From contig DASWQJ010000189.1 of NCBI GenBank assembly GCA_036403795.1, forward strand, positions 1 through 21,221: 21,221 nt of DNA, written 5' to 3'. This DNA comes from Stenotrophomonas_A sp036403795 (lineage in GTDB: Bacteria; Pseudomonadota; Gammaproteobacteria; Xanthomonadales; Xanthomonadaceae). A model generated the notes under the pieces. It saw only the letters and a program-made list of their open reading frames with translations, did not search any database and was not told the origin of the DNA. The translations under genes were made by a program, and so were the position numbers. Positions 7,498 to 15,458 of the stretch are shown piece after piece; position 1 is the stretch's first letter; each line of letters opens with the position of its first letter.

Positions 7498-8158
7498 TAC
7501 GACGCTACCTGTCGACTGACCGGTGTGACCGACCATGCCGCAATACCTTCACTACACCTTGGACGATGTCGGCAATCGCGTCGCCGAGGACACCAAGGAC
7601 GCCAGTGGCAACCTCAAGCCCACACCGAGTCGGATCTATGACCAACTCGGGCAGTTGGCGACCCAGGCTCATGCGTCGGCCAACCCACGGGAGGCCGGAC
7701 ATTGGATGGGGGAGGACGACAACCTTGGCAAGCCTACGAAGCAGGTTGTGTCGATGGAGGATGCGCCTAAGGGCGTGCTAACAGACGGGGCGTTGGCCTA
7801 TCGAGCCGTATCATCTGGGAACCCGAGGTTGGATGTGGATCCAACGCGAGATAGGGCAGTTTGGCGCTGGACTTTAGCGGAGAAGCGTTTGGATCAGGCG
7901 AGCCGAATGAAGATGCGGATGGAGACGGATCGTCGGCAGGCAACAGGGGAAGTGCTGCAATACAGGCAAAAATCCTAAAGGATTCGCGCAGAAATTGGCA
8001 AATTCACTTGGGGTGACGGTGATGCGCCGAACTCCCAAGTCTGGTTCAACACCAGCGGTGTTGTTGGCCCGATGCCGAGAGTTGGCGGGACAACTGGCCC
8101 AGCTGACTATTCCAATCCAGAACAAAACGCAGCTTTCTATCCTGTCGCCGGTGGGGCC
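7498..8158 (+). pseudogene. Rhs/YD-repeat protein remnant with a C-terminal toxin tip
   Basis: Typical Rhs blocks are visible in shifting frames. YDATCRLTGVTDHA starts at 7498. After a frameshift near 7538 come LHYTLDDVGNRVAEDTKDA and RIYDQLGQLATQA. Further on is DVDPTRDRAVWRW, which resembles the family block around HLGTPR. After a second shift near 7879 comes GEAFGSGEPNEDADGDG. The RFPGQYYD and DPIGL core that should follow is absent. Instead a tip domain reads CNTGKNPKGFAQKLANSLG near 7950, and after a one-base loss at about 8024, VWFNTSGVVGPMP to FYPVAGG. This C-terminal pattern is familiar from variable tips of Rhs-type proteins. At least three frame changes and a core deletion make the gene non-functional. 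The tip's last residues are in frame with the downstream lipoprotein. Confidence 0.75.
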
Positions 8159-8587
8159 ATGAACATAAAAATGCTTGCACTCTTATTGGCTATGTCATTC
8201 GCTTTGACAAGTTGCGATGAAGGACTTAAGAGTCCTAGCGACGCTTTCTTGATCCCGCAAGAGCAAATGGCAACCGTAGTGAAGGAAGCCGATGCCGGTG
8301 ACTTGAATGCGGTCAAGCGCCTCATTGCCCACTATGACGCAACATCTGGAAATGATGCGATTGCTGGAGAATGGAGGGCAAAGGCCAGAGCACTTGGTGA
8401 TGCACAAGAACTCTATTACTACGCTGGAAGCTTGTATATAAGGGCGCGACGCGAGAATGATCCTGTAAAAAGGCGTGTGATTCTTGAGGACGCACTCAAA
8501 GCCGCAGAGCGATCTTCGTCAAGTCATGCGGACGCCTCCACGCAGAAACTAATCGATGATATCACCCGATCTTTGGCGAGCATTTGA
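8159..8587 (+). CDS. Lipoprotein, probable immunity protein of the Rhs tip
   Basis: The product is 142 aa. The signal peptide MNIKMLALLLAMSFA ends in a lipobox (LTSC, Cys at residue 19). The mature part is helical and charged. One stretch (AKARALGDAQELYYYAGSLY, then a helix to LEDALKAAE) is reminiscent of a single Sel1/TPR-like helical pair. The ORF is open back to 8072, but those 29 codons belong to the Rhs tip, so the ATG at 8159 with a GGTGGGG ribosome-binding site is the likely true start. Position directly behind an Rhs C-terminal tip is the standard place for a cognate immunity gene, and a periplasm-facing lipoprotein would suit a toxin acting in the periplasm. The gene appears intact while its toxin is broken. 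Confidence 0.7.
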   Translation: MNIKMLALLLAMSFALTSCDEGLKSPSDAFLIPQEQMATVVKEADAGDLNAVKRLIAHYDATSGNDAIAGEWRAKARALGDAQELYYYAGSLYIRARRENDPVKRRVILEDALKAAERSSSSHADASTQKLIDDITRSLASI

Positions 8588-8604
8588 ACGGTCTCAGCTG
8601 AAGC

Positions 8605-8712
8605 CGATTCCCTAAGGTCGACGGTCTCATTCTGCTTACGCGGGATTGGCCGAAAGATCTGTGGCAGGAATCAGGCGAACTGCTCTCGGTGGATCGTGTT
8701 CTTCATCGCTTA
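8605..8712 (-). pseudogene. Possible N-terminal remnant of a transposase
   Basis: On the minus strand a frame starts at 8712 with MKNTIHREQFA, then TGA, then FLPQIFRPIPRKQNETVDLR, before losing resemblance. The block is reminiscent of the first 35 residues of some IS5-related transposases. It is short, carries a nonsense codon and has no visible inverted repeats, so the call is tentative. Confidence 0.25.
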
Positions 8713-8854
8713 ATCCTCGCTTGCTGCGGGGGGCATTTTTCAGGGGATAGGTTGATCCGACGCTCGCGAAGATAGAGTGTTCCTCACCGCCTGTTTTTGC
8801 CGTTCCACTCCCAGCTGCACGAAATCCTCAATCACCAAGACAAGGAACGGTGTA

Positions 8855-9298
8855 ATGAAGATCGCCGGGATCATCCTGCGCTGGGTATATGGGCTCTTCT
8901 ACCTCTACATAGGCGGCTCATGGATCTGGCACCTGCTGGTGGGCAAGCTATGGATCACGCCGCCGGAGCCGCCGCCCGCGAAGGCGCTGACCGCGGCGTT
9001 CACCGCAAGCGGCCTGGTGGATCCGATGGTCGCCGGGACCTGCCTGGTGGGCGGGTTGCTGCTGCTGGTGCAGCGCACGGCGCCGCTGGGCATCGCCGTG
9101 CTCGCGCCGTTGGTGACGGGCATCTTCCTGTTCCACCTGCTGTTATCGGGCGGATGGGTGTGGGGGGCGGCGCACTTGGGGATTCTGATTGTGTTGGCTT
9201 GGTTGCATCGCAGCGCGTTCCGGCCGCTTTGGTCGTACCGGGCGGTCGGCCGTGCGGACTGGAAAGGATTGGGTGCTTCGCTTTCGGGTGGGGATTGA
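8855..9298 (+). CDS. DoxX-like four-helix membrane protein
   Basis: The product is 147 aa with four hydrophobic helices and an N-terminus (MKIAGIILRWVYGLFYLYIG) typical of small DoxX-like inner-membrane proteins. Family members are often linked to redox or thiol stress, but the function here is unknown. The ATG at 8855 follows a good ribosome-binding site (aaggaacgg). The open frame extends to 8777, but those 26 codons are Cys/Ser/Thr-rich and unlike the family. GC3 is high, so this marks the return to ordinary chromosomal sequence after the degenerate region. Confidence 0.7.
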   Translation: MKIAGIILRWVYGLFYLYIGGSWIWHLLVGKLWITPPEPPPAKALTAAFTASGLVDPMVAGTCLVGGLLLLVQRTAPLGIAVLAPLVTGIFLFHLLLSGGWVWGAAHLGILIVLAWLHRSAFRPLWSYRAVGRADWKGLGASLSGGD

Positions 9299-9497
9299 GG
9301 GGGAGAACCGGCACGGTTGCCACGGCCATTCCGTGGGCGTTTGATTGAGGTGGATTGGCTTCCCACCCCTGTGCGGCGGCCAAAGATCTCCAGATCTCCG
9401 GCGCTAGCCCCATTTTCCAGGTACGAATCCGCCGAATCGGACGATTTCTGCCTTCGTCCCACCCACGCTGGGGCCTCTCTCATCCAGGGGTTTCGCG

Positions 9498-10160
9498 ATG
9501 TGGCATTGGTTTGCCAAGGCAGTGCGCTGGTCGGCCGGCGCGGTCTTCACCCTGCTGTGCGCGGCGGTGGCGACGTACGCCTTCACCTTCCTGTTCGACG
9601 CGCTCAAGCCGCAGCCGGGCAATCCGATGCATACCCAGTTCGCGTTATCGGGCTTGGACATACCGGCACATTTTTTCGGCGGAGGGCTTGCCCTGCTGCT
9701 GGCGCCATTACAGATGAGCGAGTGGATCCGGCGGCGGATCCCGCGCCTGCACCGCCTGAGCGGCGGCCTGTACGCAGGCGGGGTGCTGATTGCCGGGCTG
9801 GCGGGCTTGTCCTTGGCCCGGCATGCACAGGGCGGGGCGGCGACCGGCGTGGGCTTCGGCTTGCTCGCGCTGGCGTGGCTGGTGACCACCGGCATGGGCA
9901 TTGGCCACGCGCTGGCCGGCGACCTGGCCCGGCACCGGCGATGGATGTGGCGCAGCATCGCCCTGACCGCCTCGGCGGTGACGCTGCGGCTGATTTTGGG
10001 CGTGGGGCTCGGGGTGCTGCACCTGCCCTTTCCGCCGGTCTATTTGCTGGCGGCATGGGGCTGCTGGACGTTCAACCTGGCCGTCTGCGAACTGCTGCTG
10101 CGATGGTCGCGACAGCCTGTGCGGATGGCGGCGACGAGGACGTTGTCAGGCGTTCGCTGA
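9498..10160 (+). CDS. DUF2306-family membrane protein
   Basis: The product is 220 aa with about seven hydrophobic segments. The block HFFGGGLALLLAPLQ, the later RLHRLSGGLYAGGVLIAG and the HRRWMWRSIALTASAVTLRL segment match the DUF2306 predicted-membrane-protein pattern, which has conserved His residues near the helix ends. The biochemical role of the family is not established. The ATG at 9498 has an aggggt ribosome-binding site. Its last 15 bp overlap the 3' end of the convergent AraC-type regulator gene. DUF2306 genes are frequently next to AraC regulators of this kind, so regulation by its neighbour is plausible. Confidence 0.8.
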   Translation: MWHWFAKAVRWSAGAVFTLLCAAVATYAFTFLFDALKPQPGNPMHTQFALSGLDIPAHFFGGGLALLLAPLQMSEWIRRRIPRLHRLSGGLYAGGVLIAGLAGLSLARHAQGGAATGVGFGLLALAWLVTTGMGIGHALAGDLARHRRWMWRSIALTASAVTLRLILGVGLGVLHLPFPPVYLLAAWGCWTFNLAVCELLLRWSRQPVRMAATRTLSGVR

Positions 10161-11273
10161 AGTGGACGCCCCGTCGCGCACATGGCGCTTGCGGTAAGCG
10201 CTGGGGGTTTCATCCAGCTGGCGCTTGAATGCGGCGTTGAATGTCGACTTGGAAGTGAAGCCGCAGGCGTAGGCGATGTCGAGGATGGTGCGGGCATCGC
10301 CGGCATCGGCCAGGCAGGCGCGCGCCGCTTCGATGCGCTGGCGGTTGATGTATTCCCAGAAATTGCCTTCGAAGCGTCGGTTGATGACCGCCGACACCAG
10401 GTATTCCGGATAACCGCTGCGCTTGGCCAGCTGGCCGATGGTGAGCGCCGGTTCGCGGTACAGCTGCTGCTGTGCCATCAGCTGCGACAGGCGTGCTTCG
10501 ACCTCGGGAAAGCGTGGATCGTCGCTACCAGGCGCGTGGATGATGTCGATGGGGGTCGGCTCGGGCGCAGCCTCGATAACCACCGCCACCTGGCTAAGGC
10601 TGAGGTAGCCCACCACGAAGACCCATGCGGAGACCGCGCCATAGATCAACAGGTAGTCGACCCACGGGATCTTGACCAGCCATTGCGTGGTTGCGATGCA
10701 CCAGATGACGATCTGCGACACCGCCATCGCATCGATCCAGCGTAGTGACATGCGGTCAACATCCGATCGCCGCTGCAGCAATTCGCGCCGATAACGGCGC
10801 ACCCGCACCAACCCGGCGATTACATACGACAGACTGTACGCGTACAACGGGACATCCAGGCGTGGCGATTGTGGTTCCGCAGTTCCGGCCATCAGTCGCG
10901 TGAAGAAAGCTTCTGTCTGCACGCGGTCTTGCATGAAGAAGCTGGCGTGCAAGCACACCACGGCGGCGAAGCCGATGAGGTGCACGGCATCGCGCCAGCC
11001 AAACGCGCGCGCCTCGGTGAGTGCGCGAACGTAGACGTAGAACAGACTGCCGTACAGGAACGGGAACAGCCCGACGAAACGGAAAGCCTTCAGTAGTCCG
11101 GGTGCGGGCGCGTCAAAATAGATTGCCTTTACCGCTAGATCGATGCCGATGAGCGCGATCCAGACGGCCAGCACGCGGTTCGCCTCGGCATTGACGGGCC
11201 GTCGCCACAGCGCGACCGCCAGTAACGCAGCCTGCGCGGCGCCGATGGCGAAAACGATACTCCAGGAGCCCAT
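10146..11273 (-). CDS. AraC-family transcriptional regulator with a membrane-embedded N-terminal domain
   Basis: The product is 375 aa. The first 235 residues or so contain about seven hydrophobic helices (beginning WSIVFAIGAAQAALLAVAL), resembling the seven-helix sensor half of membrane-bound AraC regulators. A linker follows, then a C-terminal double helix-turn-helix from about residue 270: LTIGQLAKRSGYPEYLVSAV is the first HTH, and ILDIAYACGFTSKSTFNAAF followed by TPSAYR is the second, typical AraC signature. It should bind DNA at the membrane and respond to an envelope or lipophilic signal. It is convergent with the DUF2306 gene, overlapping it by 15 bp. The gene is intact, with codon use like the chromosome. 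Confidence 0.9.
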   Translation of the reverse strand: MGSWSIVFAIGAAQAALLAVALWRRPVNAEANRVLAVWIALIGIDLAVKAIYFDAPAPGLLKAFRFVGLFPFLYGSLFYVYVRALTEARAFGWRDAVHLIGFAAVVCLHASFFMQDRVQTEAFFTRLMAGTAEPQSPRLDVPLYAYSLSYVIAGLVRVRRYRRELLQRRSDVDRMSLRWIDAMAVSQIVIWCIATTQWLVKIPWVDYLLIYGAVSAWVFVVGYLSLSQVAVVIEAAPEPTPIDIIHAPGSDDPRFPEVEARLSQLMAQQQLYREPALTIGQLAKRSGYPEYLVSAVINRRFEGNFWEYINRQRIEAARACLADAGDARTILDIAYACGFTSKSTFNAAFKRQLDETPSAYRKRHVRDGASTSANA

Positions 11274-11527
11274 GGATGTAAGCCGACGCGTGACGGGATG
11301 CGCGTGGAAATATTAGCAGGAGGTGCTATTGAGGAGGGGCGGCGGTGGGGGCAACGACTTACTGGCGGGCGGCCGATGTATGGCTGTTAGCGGCCACTAG
11401 CGGCTTCCGGATGGCCGGAATGGCGCCGTGCAGATGTCTGTTACCGTCCAAGACTTGGCCCGAGCTGGGGGGGGAATGCCACGGATTCAGTAGTATCCGC
11501 CCAACACACTTCCCGGGAGACTGTCGG

Positions 11528-11917
11528 ATGCCCACGAACCTGCCTTCATTTCACGATGCGGATCTCGTAGGAATCCGTTGGGTCGGAGCGCAGGAGCTTC
11601 GCGTCGACCTGCGGTTACAGAACGCTGACGCATCCGTGATGTTTCGTGGAGTTAAGTTTTTCAGGGTCGTGGATTTTGCAACCCAGAACGTTGTTGAACG
11701 GCTGTGGTCCTCCGAGCAGTTGCCGGACGATCAGGCGTTCCTGGTTCAACAGCTCAAGTGGGCGACAAGCACGGTGGATTGCCCGTCGTATCTCAGTGCA
11801 GGCAAAGCCGAAGAACTGGTCGACGCTATAAAGAGCGGACGACATGGACTTTTTGGTGTGATTCCGTCGGTGGGTGCGGAGCTGGTCGTCCTATGTGAGG
11901 GGGTTGAAGTCTTATGA
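11528..11917 (+). CDS. Small cytoplasmic protein of unknown function, immunity-like
   Basis: The product is 129 aa, starting MPTNLPSFHDADLVGIRW. A GGGAGA ribosome-binding site sits 7 nt before the ATG at 11528; the in-frame upstream ATG at 11345 is less likely. There is no signal peptide or membrane helix. The pattern FHDADLVGI followed by alternating hydrophobic strands (LRVDLRL, VMFRGVKFFRVVDF) is seen in small beta-rich hypothetical proteins that sit among toxin and immunity genes. I cannot name a family. Its TGA overlaps the next ATG (ATGA at 11914-11917), so the two are translated together. Confidence 0.65.
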   Translation: MPTNLPSFHDADLVGIRWVGAQELRVDLRLQNADASVMFRGVKFFRVVDFATQNVVERLWSSEQLPDDQAFLVQQLKWATSTVDCPSYLSAGKAEELVDAIKSGRHGLFGVIPSVGAELVVLCEGVEVL

Positions 11918-12330
11918 CGACGTCGATGGAATCAAAGCTACTACTCGCTTGCCTATCCGTGGCGGCGGCCTTGCCCCTGAGTTCCTGTGGGCGAGCGCTG
12001 GTCGCTGTGGATGTAAAGCAAGTTATTGCAGAGCCATATCGATATATTGGCCACAAGATGGTGCTGTCAGGATGCTATTTGTCTGGAAGGCACGGCGTCG
12101 GCGTCTACGATTGCCACGACAAAGACGACATGCTTGGGGTATCGCTAACCGCAGACGCAGAGCGTTCATCGAAAGGGCGGCTGTTGACACGACTGGGTTA
12201 CTTTCAATGGCCACCGGGACACAATGTGGTGATTCCTTTAATGGCCGAAGGGGTGCTTCTGCGACTACGCGACGGAGGCCTGAACTTCAAGATTAGTGAA
12301 GTGCGTGCGGTTCGGAAGGTGGGTCGATAG
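11914..12330 (+). CDS. Lipoprotein with a small beta-rich domain
   Basis: The product is 138 aa. The signal peptide LLLACLSVAAALPL is followed by the lipobox LSSC, with Cys at about residue 25. The mature part (VKQVIAEPYRYIGHKMVLSG, then CYLSGRHGVGVYDC) resembles the start of small OB-fold-like domains found in periplasmic proteins, and it has two cysteines that could form a disulphide. The gene overlaps the upstream one by ATGA, indicating a two-gene unit. The function is unknown; an immunity or periplasmic chaperone role is speculative. Confidence 0.65.
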   Translation: MTTSMESKLLLACLSVAAALPLSSCGRALVAVDVKQVIAEPYRYIGHKMVLSGCYLSGRHGVGVYDCHDKDDMLGVSLTADAERSSKGRLLTRLGYFQWPPGHNVVIPLMAEGVLLRLRDGGLNFKISEVRAVRKVGR

Positions 12331-12372
12331 AGGTGCGGCCCGTGGTCGATTGCAAACGTTCAGGGGTATCAA

Positions 12373-12702
12373 ATGGATCGCGTCGAATGGTTCAAACCAA
12401 AGCTGCTCTGGCTCAAGCGCCTCGCTCTGGCCGCAGTTGTAGGTCTGCTTGTAGCCACTAGTGGGGTTGCTACAGATCTCGATGCGCTGATCGTCGTTGG
12501 GGCGCTACCGGTGGTGCCACTTTCTATCTGGTTGGCTCTAATCCCGGTTCTTCATTGGAAGGATCGCTACGTCGGTGGCAACAGCGGCACATGGGGCGCG
12601 TTCCTGGCGTTCGAAACCTCAGGCTGGTCCAAGATCATCTACTGGTTTCGGCATGTGCTGCCGGACTGGCGCAGTTCGGGTCGTTATAGGGACTCGGTTT
12701 AG
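12373..12702 (+). CDS. Small membrane protein, unknown function
   Basis: The product is 109 aa with two hydrophobic segments (about residues 14-32 and 37-58) and a soluble aromatic-rich C-terminal half (SGWSKIIYWFRHVLPDWR). The ATG at 12373 follows the ribosome-binding site cagggg. It lies 42 bp after the lipoprotein gene, in the same direction, so it may be in the same operon. No named family is recognised. Confidence 0.6.
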   Translation: MDRVEWFKPKLLWLKRLALAAVVGLLVATSGVATDLDALIVVGALPVVPLSIWLALIPVLHWKDRYVGGNSGTWGAFLAFETSGWSKIIYWFRHVLPDWRSSGRYRDSV

Positions 12703-12844
12703 CCGCCGATGCCCCTTTGGTTGCCACTTGGCCCTGAGCAAGGCCCGTATTGCGGCCGATGGCTGACACCATCAACCAGGTTCCATTTCACGCTGGCATG
12801 CGCGAGCTTTGTAGTCTCCGTGGGGATATTAAGGCGCAGTTGTC

Positions 12845-13090
12845 ATGGATGACGAGATTGGGAAGGTGAGGGCGAGCCCGGCCGTCTACCCTCAATCGTG
12901 GTGGTGGGTCATCGGGGCGGCGGTGCTGGGCGTGATTCCACGCATGGTGTTCGGCGCTGTCCTGAGCAGCATGCGGTCAGCTTCCGACCCACGCCGGACA
13001 TTCGGCGGGCGCCGCATGGGACCACCTGAGCAATTGCCGTCACTACCTGGGCAGATGAACGAATATGGGATTGCGACTATCAATCGGTAG
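12845..13090 (+). CDS. Small single-span membrane protein, unknown function
   Basis: The product is 81 aa starting MDDEIGKVRASPAVYP, with one hydrophobic helix at about residues 19-40 (WWWVIGAAVLGVIPRMVFGA) and a basic, Pro/Gly-rich tail. A ttaagg ribosome-binding site precedes the ATG. It overlaps the next reading frame by 26 bp. It belongs to the run of small genes after 11528. No family is recognised. Confidence 0.45.
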   Translation: MDDEIGKVRASPAVYPQSWWWVIGAAVLGVIPRMVFGAVLSSMRSASDPRRTFGGRRMGPPEQLPSLPGQMNEYGIATINR

Positions 13091-13475
13091 TGGTAGATGT
13101 TCGGACTGCTCGGAAAGTGCGGACGCTACGATCCGGGAAGTGTGCGTTCGAGTTAGATCACGGCTCTCATATTTGCGCGGCCTCTCCATCGAGAGTTTGG
13201 AGGCGCTTCCCTCGCAGAGTTCTGAGATAGAGATTGTGTGCTCGAAGCGGGTTGCGTTCACGACCTTCCGGGATTCAACGGAAACAGGTGCTGTCCTGAT
13301 AGTTGTGCAGTGCTTCTTACCCTTCATTCGCTATGCGCGATATTTTGGTCGTATGGTTATCGGTCCGCGCGAAGACATCGAACAGCGCCCAGCCCGCCAG
13401 CGCACCAACGAGTGCCAACACGAGCGCATCCACGAGGAACGCGATCGATCGCCGCCAGAAACCGGCCGCGCATGA
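13065..13475 (+). CDS. Truncated hypothetical gene fused to antisense RDD sequence
   Basis: From the ATG at 13065 to about 13358 the frame looks coding: LSYLRGLSIESLEALPSQ, then a strand-rich stretch EIEIVCSKRVAFTTFRDSTE and VLIVVQCFLPF. Mixed codon use matches the small genes upstream. Beyond about 13358 the frame only reads the complement of the RDD gene start (a GPREDIEQRPARQ-type low-quality sequence). The gene has therefore probably lost its 3' end where the accessory patch joins the RDD gene. The family is not recognised, and whether the chimeric product is made is doubtful. Confidence 0.4.
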   Translation: MGLRLSIGSGRCSDCSESADATIREVCVRVRSRLSYLRGLSIESLEALPSQSSEIEIVCSKRVAFTTFRDSTETGAVLIVVQCFLPFIRYARYFGRMVIGPREDIEQRPARQRTNECQHERIHEERDRSPPETGRA

Positions 13476-13511
13476 CGCGGCCACTGGCGCCTCGTCAGTA
13501 CTGAGTTCCAT
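13317..13511 (-). pseudogene. RDD-family membrane protein, N-terminal fragment
   Basis: Starting at 13511 on the minus strand with a GGGGGGA ribosome-binding site, the frame encodes MELSTDEAPVAASCAAGFWR, then RSIAFLVDALVLALVGALAG. The pattern GFWRRSIAFLVDALV is the first conserved block and helix of RDD-family membrane proteins (R near the start of the helix, D within it). After about residue 52 the resemblance ends and the frame stops at residue 64, well short of the family's usual two further helices. The missing part was replaced by the accessory patch on its left, with the joint at about 13350-13365. Confidence 0.7.
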
Positions 13512-13701
13512 GAGTTCCCCCCGTTGTGTGTTTCCCCACTCGGGATAATGGCATGCGCCGGGGGCGTTGGCATGGTGCGGCCGGGTGCGGGTGGATAGGG
13601 GATGGGAAAGTCCTTGGGGCGGGAAGGGCAGTGCTAATGTCGGGTTCGAGCCGAAGCGGATCGCTGGGTAATGGGCGGATCACTGAGGTCCTTCGTATTA
13701 A

Positions 13702-13887
13702 ATGGGGAGAAGGCCGGATTGGGCCCGAATCATTGGTGTCGAAAAGCGCGCTCGCATTGACTTCGTAAGCGACGACCATCCGATAGGCAAGTACTACTAT
13801 CAAACACACGCGCGAGTTGAGCCCAACTCAGATAACTTTCGCGAAGTGATGCTGGAAACTCACCAACCGATCCAGGAAACCGCCTGA
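13702..13887 (+). CDS. Short reading frame coupled to the metallopeptidase gene
   Basis: The frame has 61 codons. The part RIDFVSDDHPIGKYYYQTHA and on to MLETHQPIQETA looks coding. Its TGA overlaps the following ATG as TGATG (13885-13889), so the two were cotranslated. The start is uncertain: the ATG at 13702 is possible, but the product may be the tail of a larger gene lost upstream. No family is recognised. Codon use is less GC-biased than in the metallopeptidase. Confidence 0.4.
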   Translation: MGRRPDWARIIGVEKRARIDFVSDDHPIGKYYYQTHARVEPNSDNFREVMLETHQPIQETA

Positions 13888-14813
13888 TGCTCCGACCGCC
13901 GCATTTGCTTGCACTGCTTCTTGCCTTGTCAATCTCCACTGGTGCCCGTGCCCAGGCGCCGCGTGGACCGCAAATCATTACCACCGATGTCACACGCTTC
14001 TACGCCCTGTACGACGCCCGCCTCGGTAAGCCGACCGCAAAGCAAATCGAGCGGGACTACCTGGCCAAGGCAACGCCCAGCCTCGTCGAGTTCGCCAAGC
14101 TGCGTCGCGTGACCGCGCAGAGCATTGCCGACCGGCTGGCAAAAGACCCGGCGATGTACGAGAAAGCTAAGGCCTGCATGGCCGTGCTTCCCGCCGTAAC
14201 GGAGCGGCTGGCTGCATCTTTTGCGAAGTTCGCCGACCTCTACCCGGATGCTCGCTTTCCGCCCGTGGCCATCGTCGTCGGCCGCGGCAAACCCGTCGGT
14301 ACCGCCAATCAGAATGGCCTTTACATCGGCCTGGAAGCGCTCTGCGCGGCGGACTTCATGAATCCCGACCCGGAAGACCGTTTTGTCCACGTTATTGCGC
14401 ACGAGTACGGGCACATCCAGCAACCCGGGTCCGATTTCGAGGAAGGCGATCCTAGCGCCACCGTGCTGCGGGTGTCGCTGCTGGAAGGCGTGGCTGAGCT
14501 AATCGCTGAGCTGACCTCCGGCAGCGTGGGCAATCCGGGGCTCACGCGCTGGACTCATGGCCACGAAGCGGAGATCGAATCCGCTTTCGTGCGCGACATG
14601 GACAGCACCGACCTATCGAAGTGGGCGTACAACTATCGTCCTGGCTCGGACGAGCCCTATGACATGGGCTATTGGGTGGGTTACCGCATCGCGAAGGCCT
14701 ATTACCTGAATTCCGACGACCGCAAGCAGGCGCTGAAGCAGCTCATCCAGCTTCACGATCCAAAGGCGATTCTTGAGGCAAGCGGGTGGACGCCCGGTAT
14801 GACGATGCCTTGA
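13887..14813 (+). CDS. Secreted HEYGH zinc metallopeptidase-like protein (DUF2268-like)
   Basis: The product is 308 aa. An N-terminal signal peptide (HLLALLLALSISTGARAQ) directs export. The zinc-protease motif HEYGH begins at residue 172 inside VHVIAHEYGHIQ. A conserved acidic helix (LLEGVAELIAEL) follows at about residues 198-209 and could provide the third zinc ligand, as in gluzincin-type enzymes. The pattern resembles DUF2268-type predicted Zn-dependent proteases. A C-terminal block (YDMGYWVGYRIAKAYY) is typical of that group. The start overlaps the preceding stop (TGATG). Location is probably periplasmic or extracellular. The substrate is unknown. Confidence 0.75.
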   Translation: MLRPPHLLALLLALSISTGARAQAPRGPQIITTDVTRFYALYDARLGKPTAKQIERDYLAKATPSLVEFAKLRRVTAQSIADRLAKDPAMYEKAKACMAVLPAVTERLAASFAKFADLYPDARFPPVAIVVGRGKPVGTANQNGLYIGLEALCAADFMNPDPEDRFVHVIAHEYGHIQQPGSDFEEGDPSATVLRVSLLEGVAELIAELTSGSVGNPGLTRWTHGHEAEIESAFVRDMDSTDLSKWAYNYRPGSDEPYDMGYWVGYRIAKAYYLNSDDRKQALKQLIQLHDPKAILEASGWTPGMTMP

Positions 14814-14887
14814 GTGGCGCGACGAACCGGGCAACTTTCTTCGTGCGATTGGCGGTGAAAAATGCCTCGAGCGATGCGTTGGCAAGT

Positions 14888-14906
14888 AACGGGGTCAGGT
14901 TGAGTT
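14888..14906 (+). repeat. GGGGTCAGGTT repeat, single copy upstream of the PemK-type gene
   Basis: The sequence is aacggggtcaggttgagtt, 75 bp after the metallopeptidase stop and 145 bp before the chosen PemK start. It is in the same orientation as the copy at 15459, so the toxin gene lies between two direct copies 571 bp apart. Confidence 0.92.
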
Positions 14907-15032
14907 ACGCGGTTGTGGTGGTCGGAGCGGGGCTCCGGAAGTGCGGATATGAATGAGCATGCAGTTGAGGTGAGTAGACAGGGCGTCGCGTGCCTCGTAG
15001 GTAGCGGGAAGCAGCACCAGATGGATGGGACC

Positions 15033-15431
15033 ATGGATCGAGAAGCGCAAATCAAATCGACCAGAACAACCGCACTGATCCACTACGGCGACATCTTCTG
15101 GGTTTCAGCGGACGACTCTGCGGGCTCGGTGCCTGGCGCCCCCCACCCGCACGTCGTGGTGCAGGCCGACGTGTTCAACCATTCGCGGATTTCCACCGTG
15201 GTGGTGTGCTCGCTCAGTTCCAACCTCAAGCGTGCCTCGGATCCGGGGGTGGTCCTACTGGAGATGGGTGAAGGCGATCTGGAGCGGCAGAGCGTTGTGA
15301 TCGCCTCGAACGTGTCGTGCGTTTTCAAGGATCGGCTGGGTGCGCGCATCGGCTCTCTCTCGCGTGAGCGAGTGGACCAGGTAGTCGCAGCCTTGCGATT
15401 CCTGCAGGTGTCGCACTTCCAGGGGCGCTGA
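15033..15431 (+). CDS. PemK/MazF-family toxin-like protein, no antitoxin seen
   Basis: The product is 132 aa. It has the family's opening strand and loop (LIHYGDIFWVSADDSAGSVP, then GAPHPHVVVQADVFN), the SSNLKRASDPGVVLL strand and a later SVVIASNVSCVFKDRLG block. These match the fold of PemK/MazF endoribonucleases, in which an Arg/Ser-type site cuts mRNA. The start is uncertain: ATG at 15033 and ATG at 15021 are both in frame, and the open frame reaches 14913. No antitoxin gene is visible upstream or downstream, which is unusual for this family but known for solitary copies. Repeats flank it at 14888 and 15459. Confidence 0.75.
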   Translation: MDREAQIKSTRTTALIHYGDIFWVSADDSAGSVPGAPHPHVVVQADVFNHSRISTVVVCSLSSNLKRASDPGVVLLEMGEGDLERQSVVIASNVSCVFKDRLGARIGSLSRERVDQVVAALRFLQVSHFQGR

Positions 15432-15458
15432 CACACGGCGGCGCCAGATGCCGCTCAT

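Noticed and set aside
8797..9348. Plus-strand frame of 183 codons overlapping the DoxX-like gene
   Set aside because: It is an Arg/Gly-rich shadow; the 8855-9298 frame has four clear membrane helices and a ribosome-binding site.
9317..10228. Plus-strand frame of 303 codons over the DUF2306 gene
   Set aside because: It is Arg/Ala/Gly-rich shadow in another frame; the 9498-10160 frame has the family motifs and membrane helices.
12970..13035. Possible further repeat copy near gcggtcagcttccgaccc
   Set aside because: It shares only a short GGTCAG stretch and lacks the aacgggg core.
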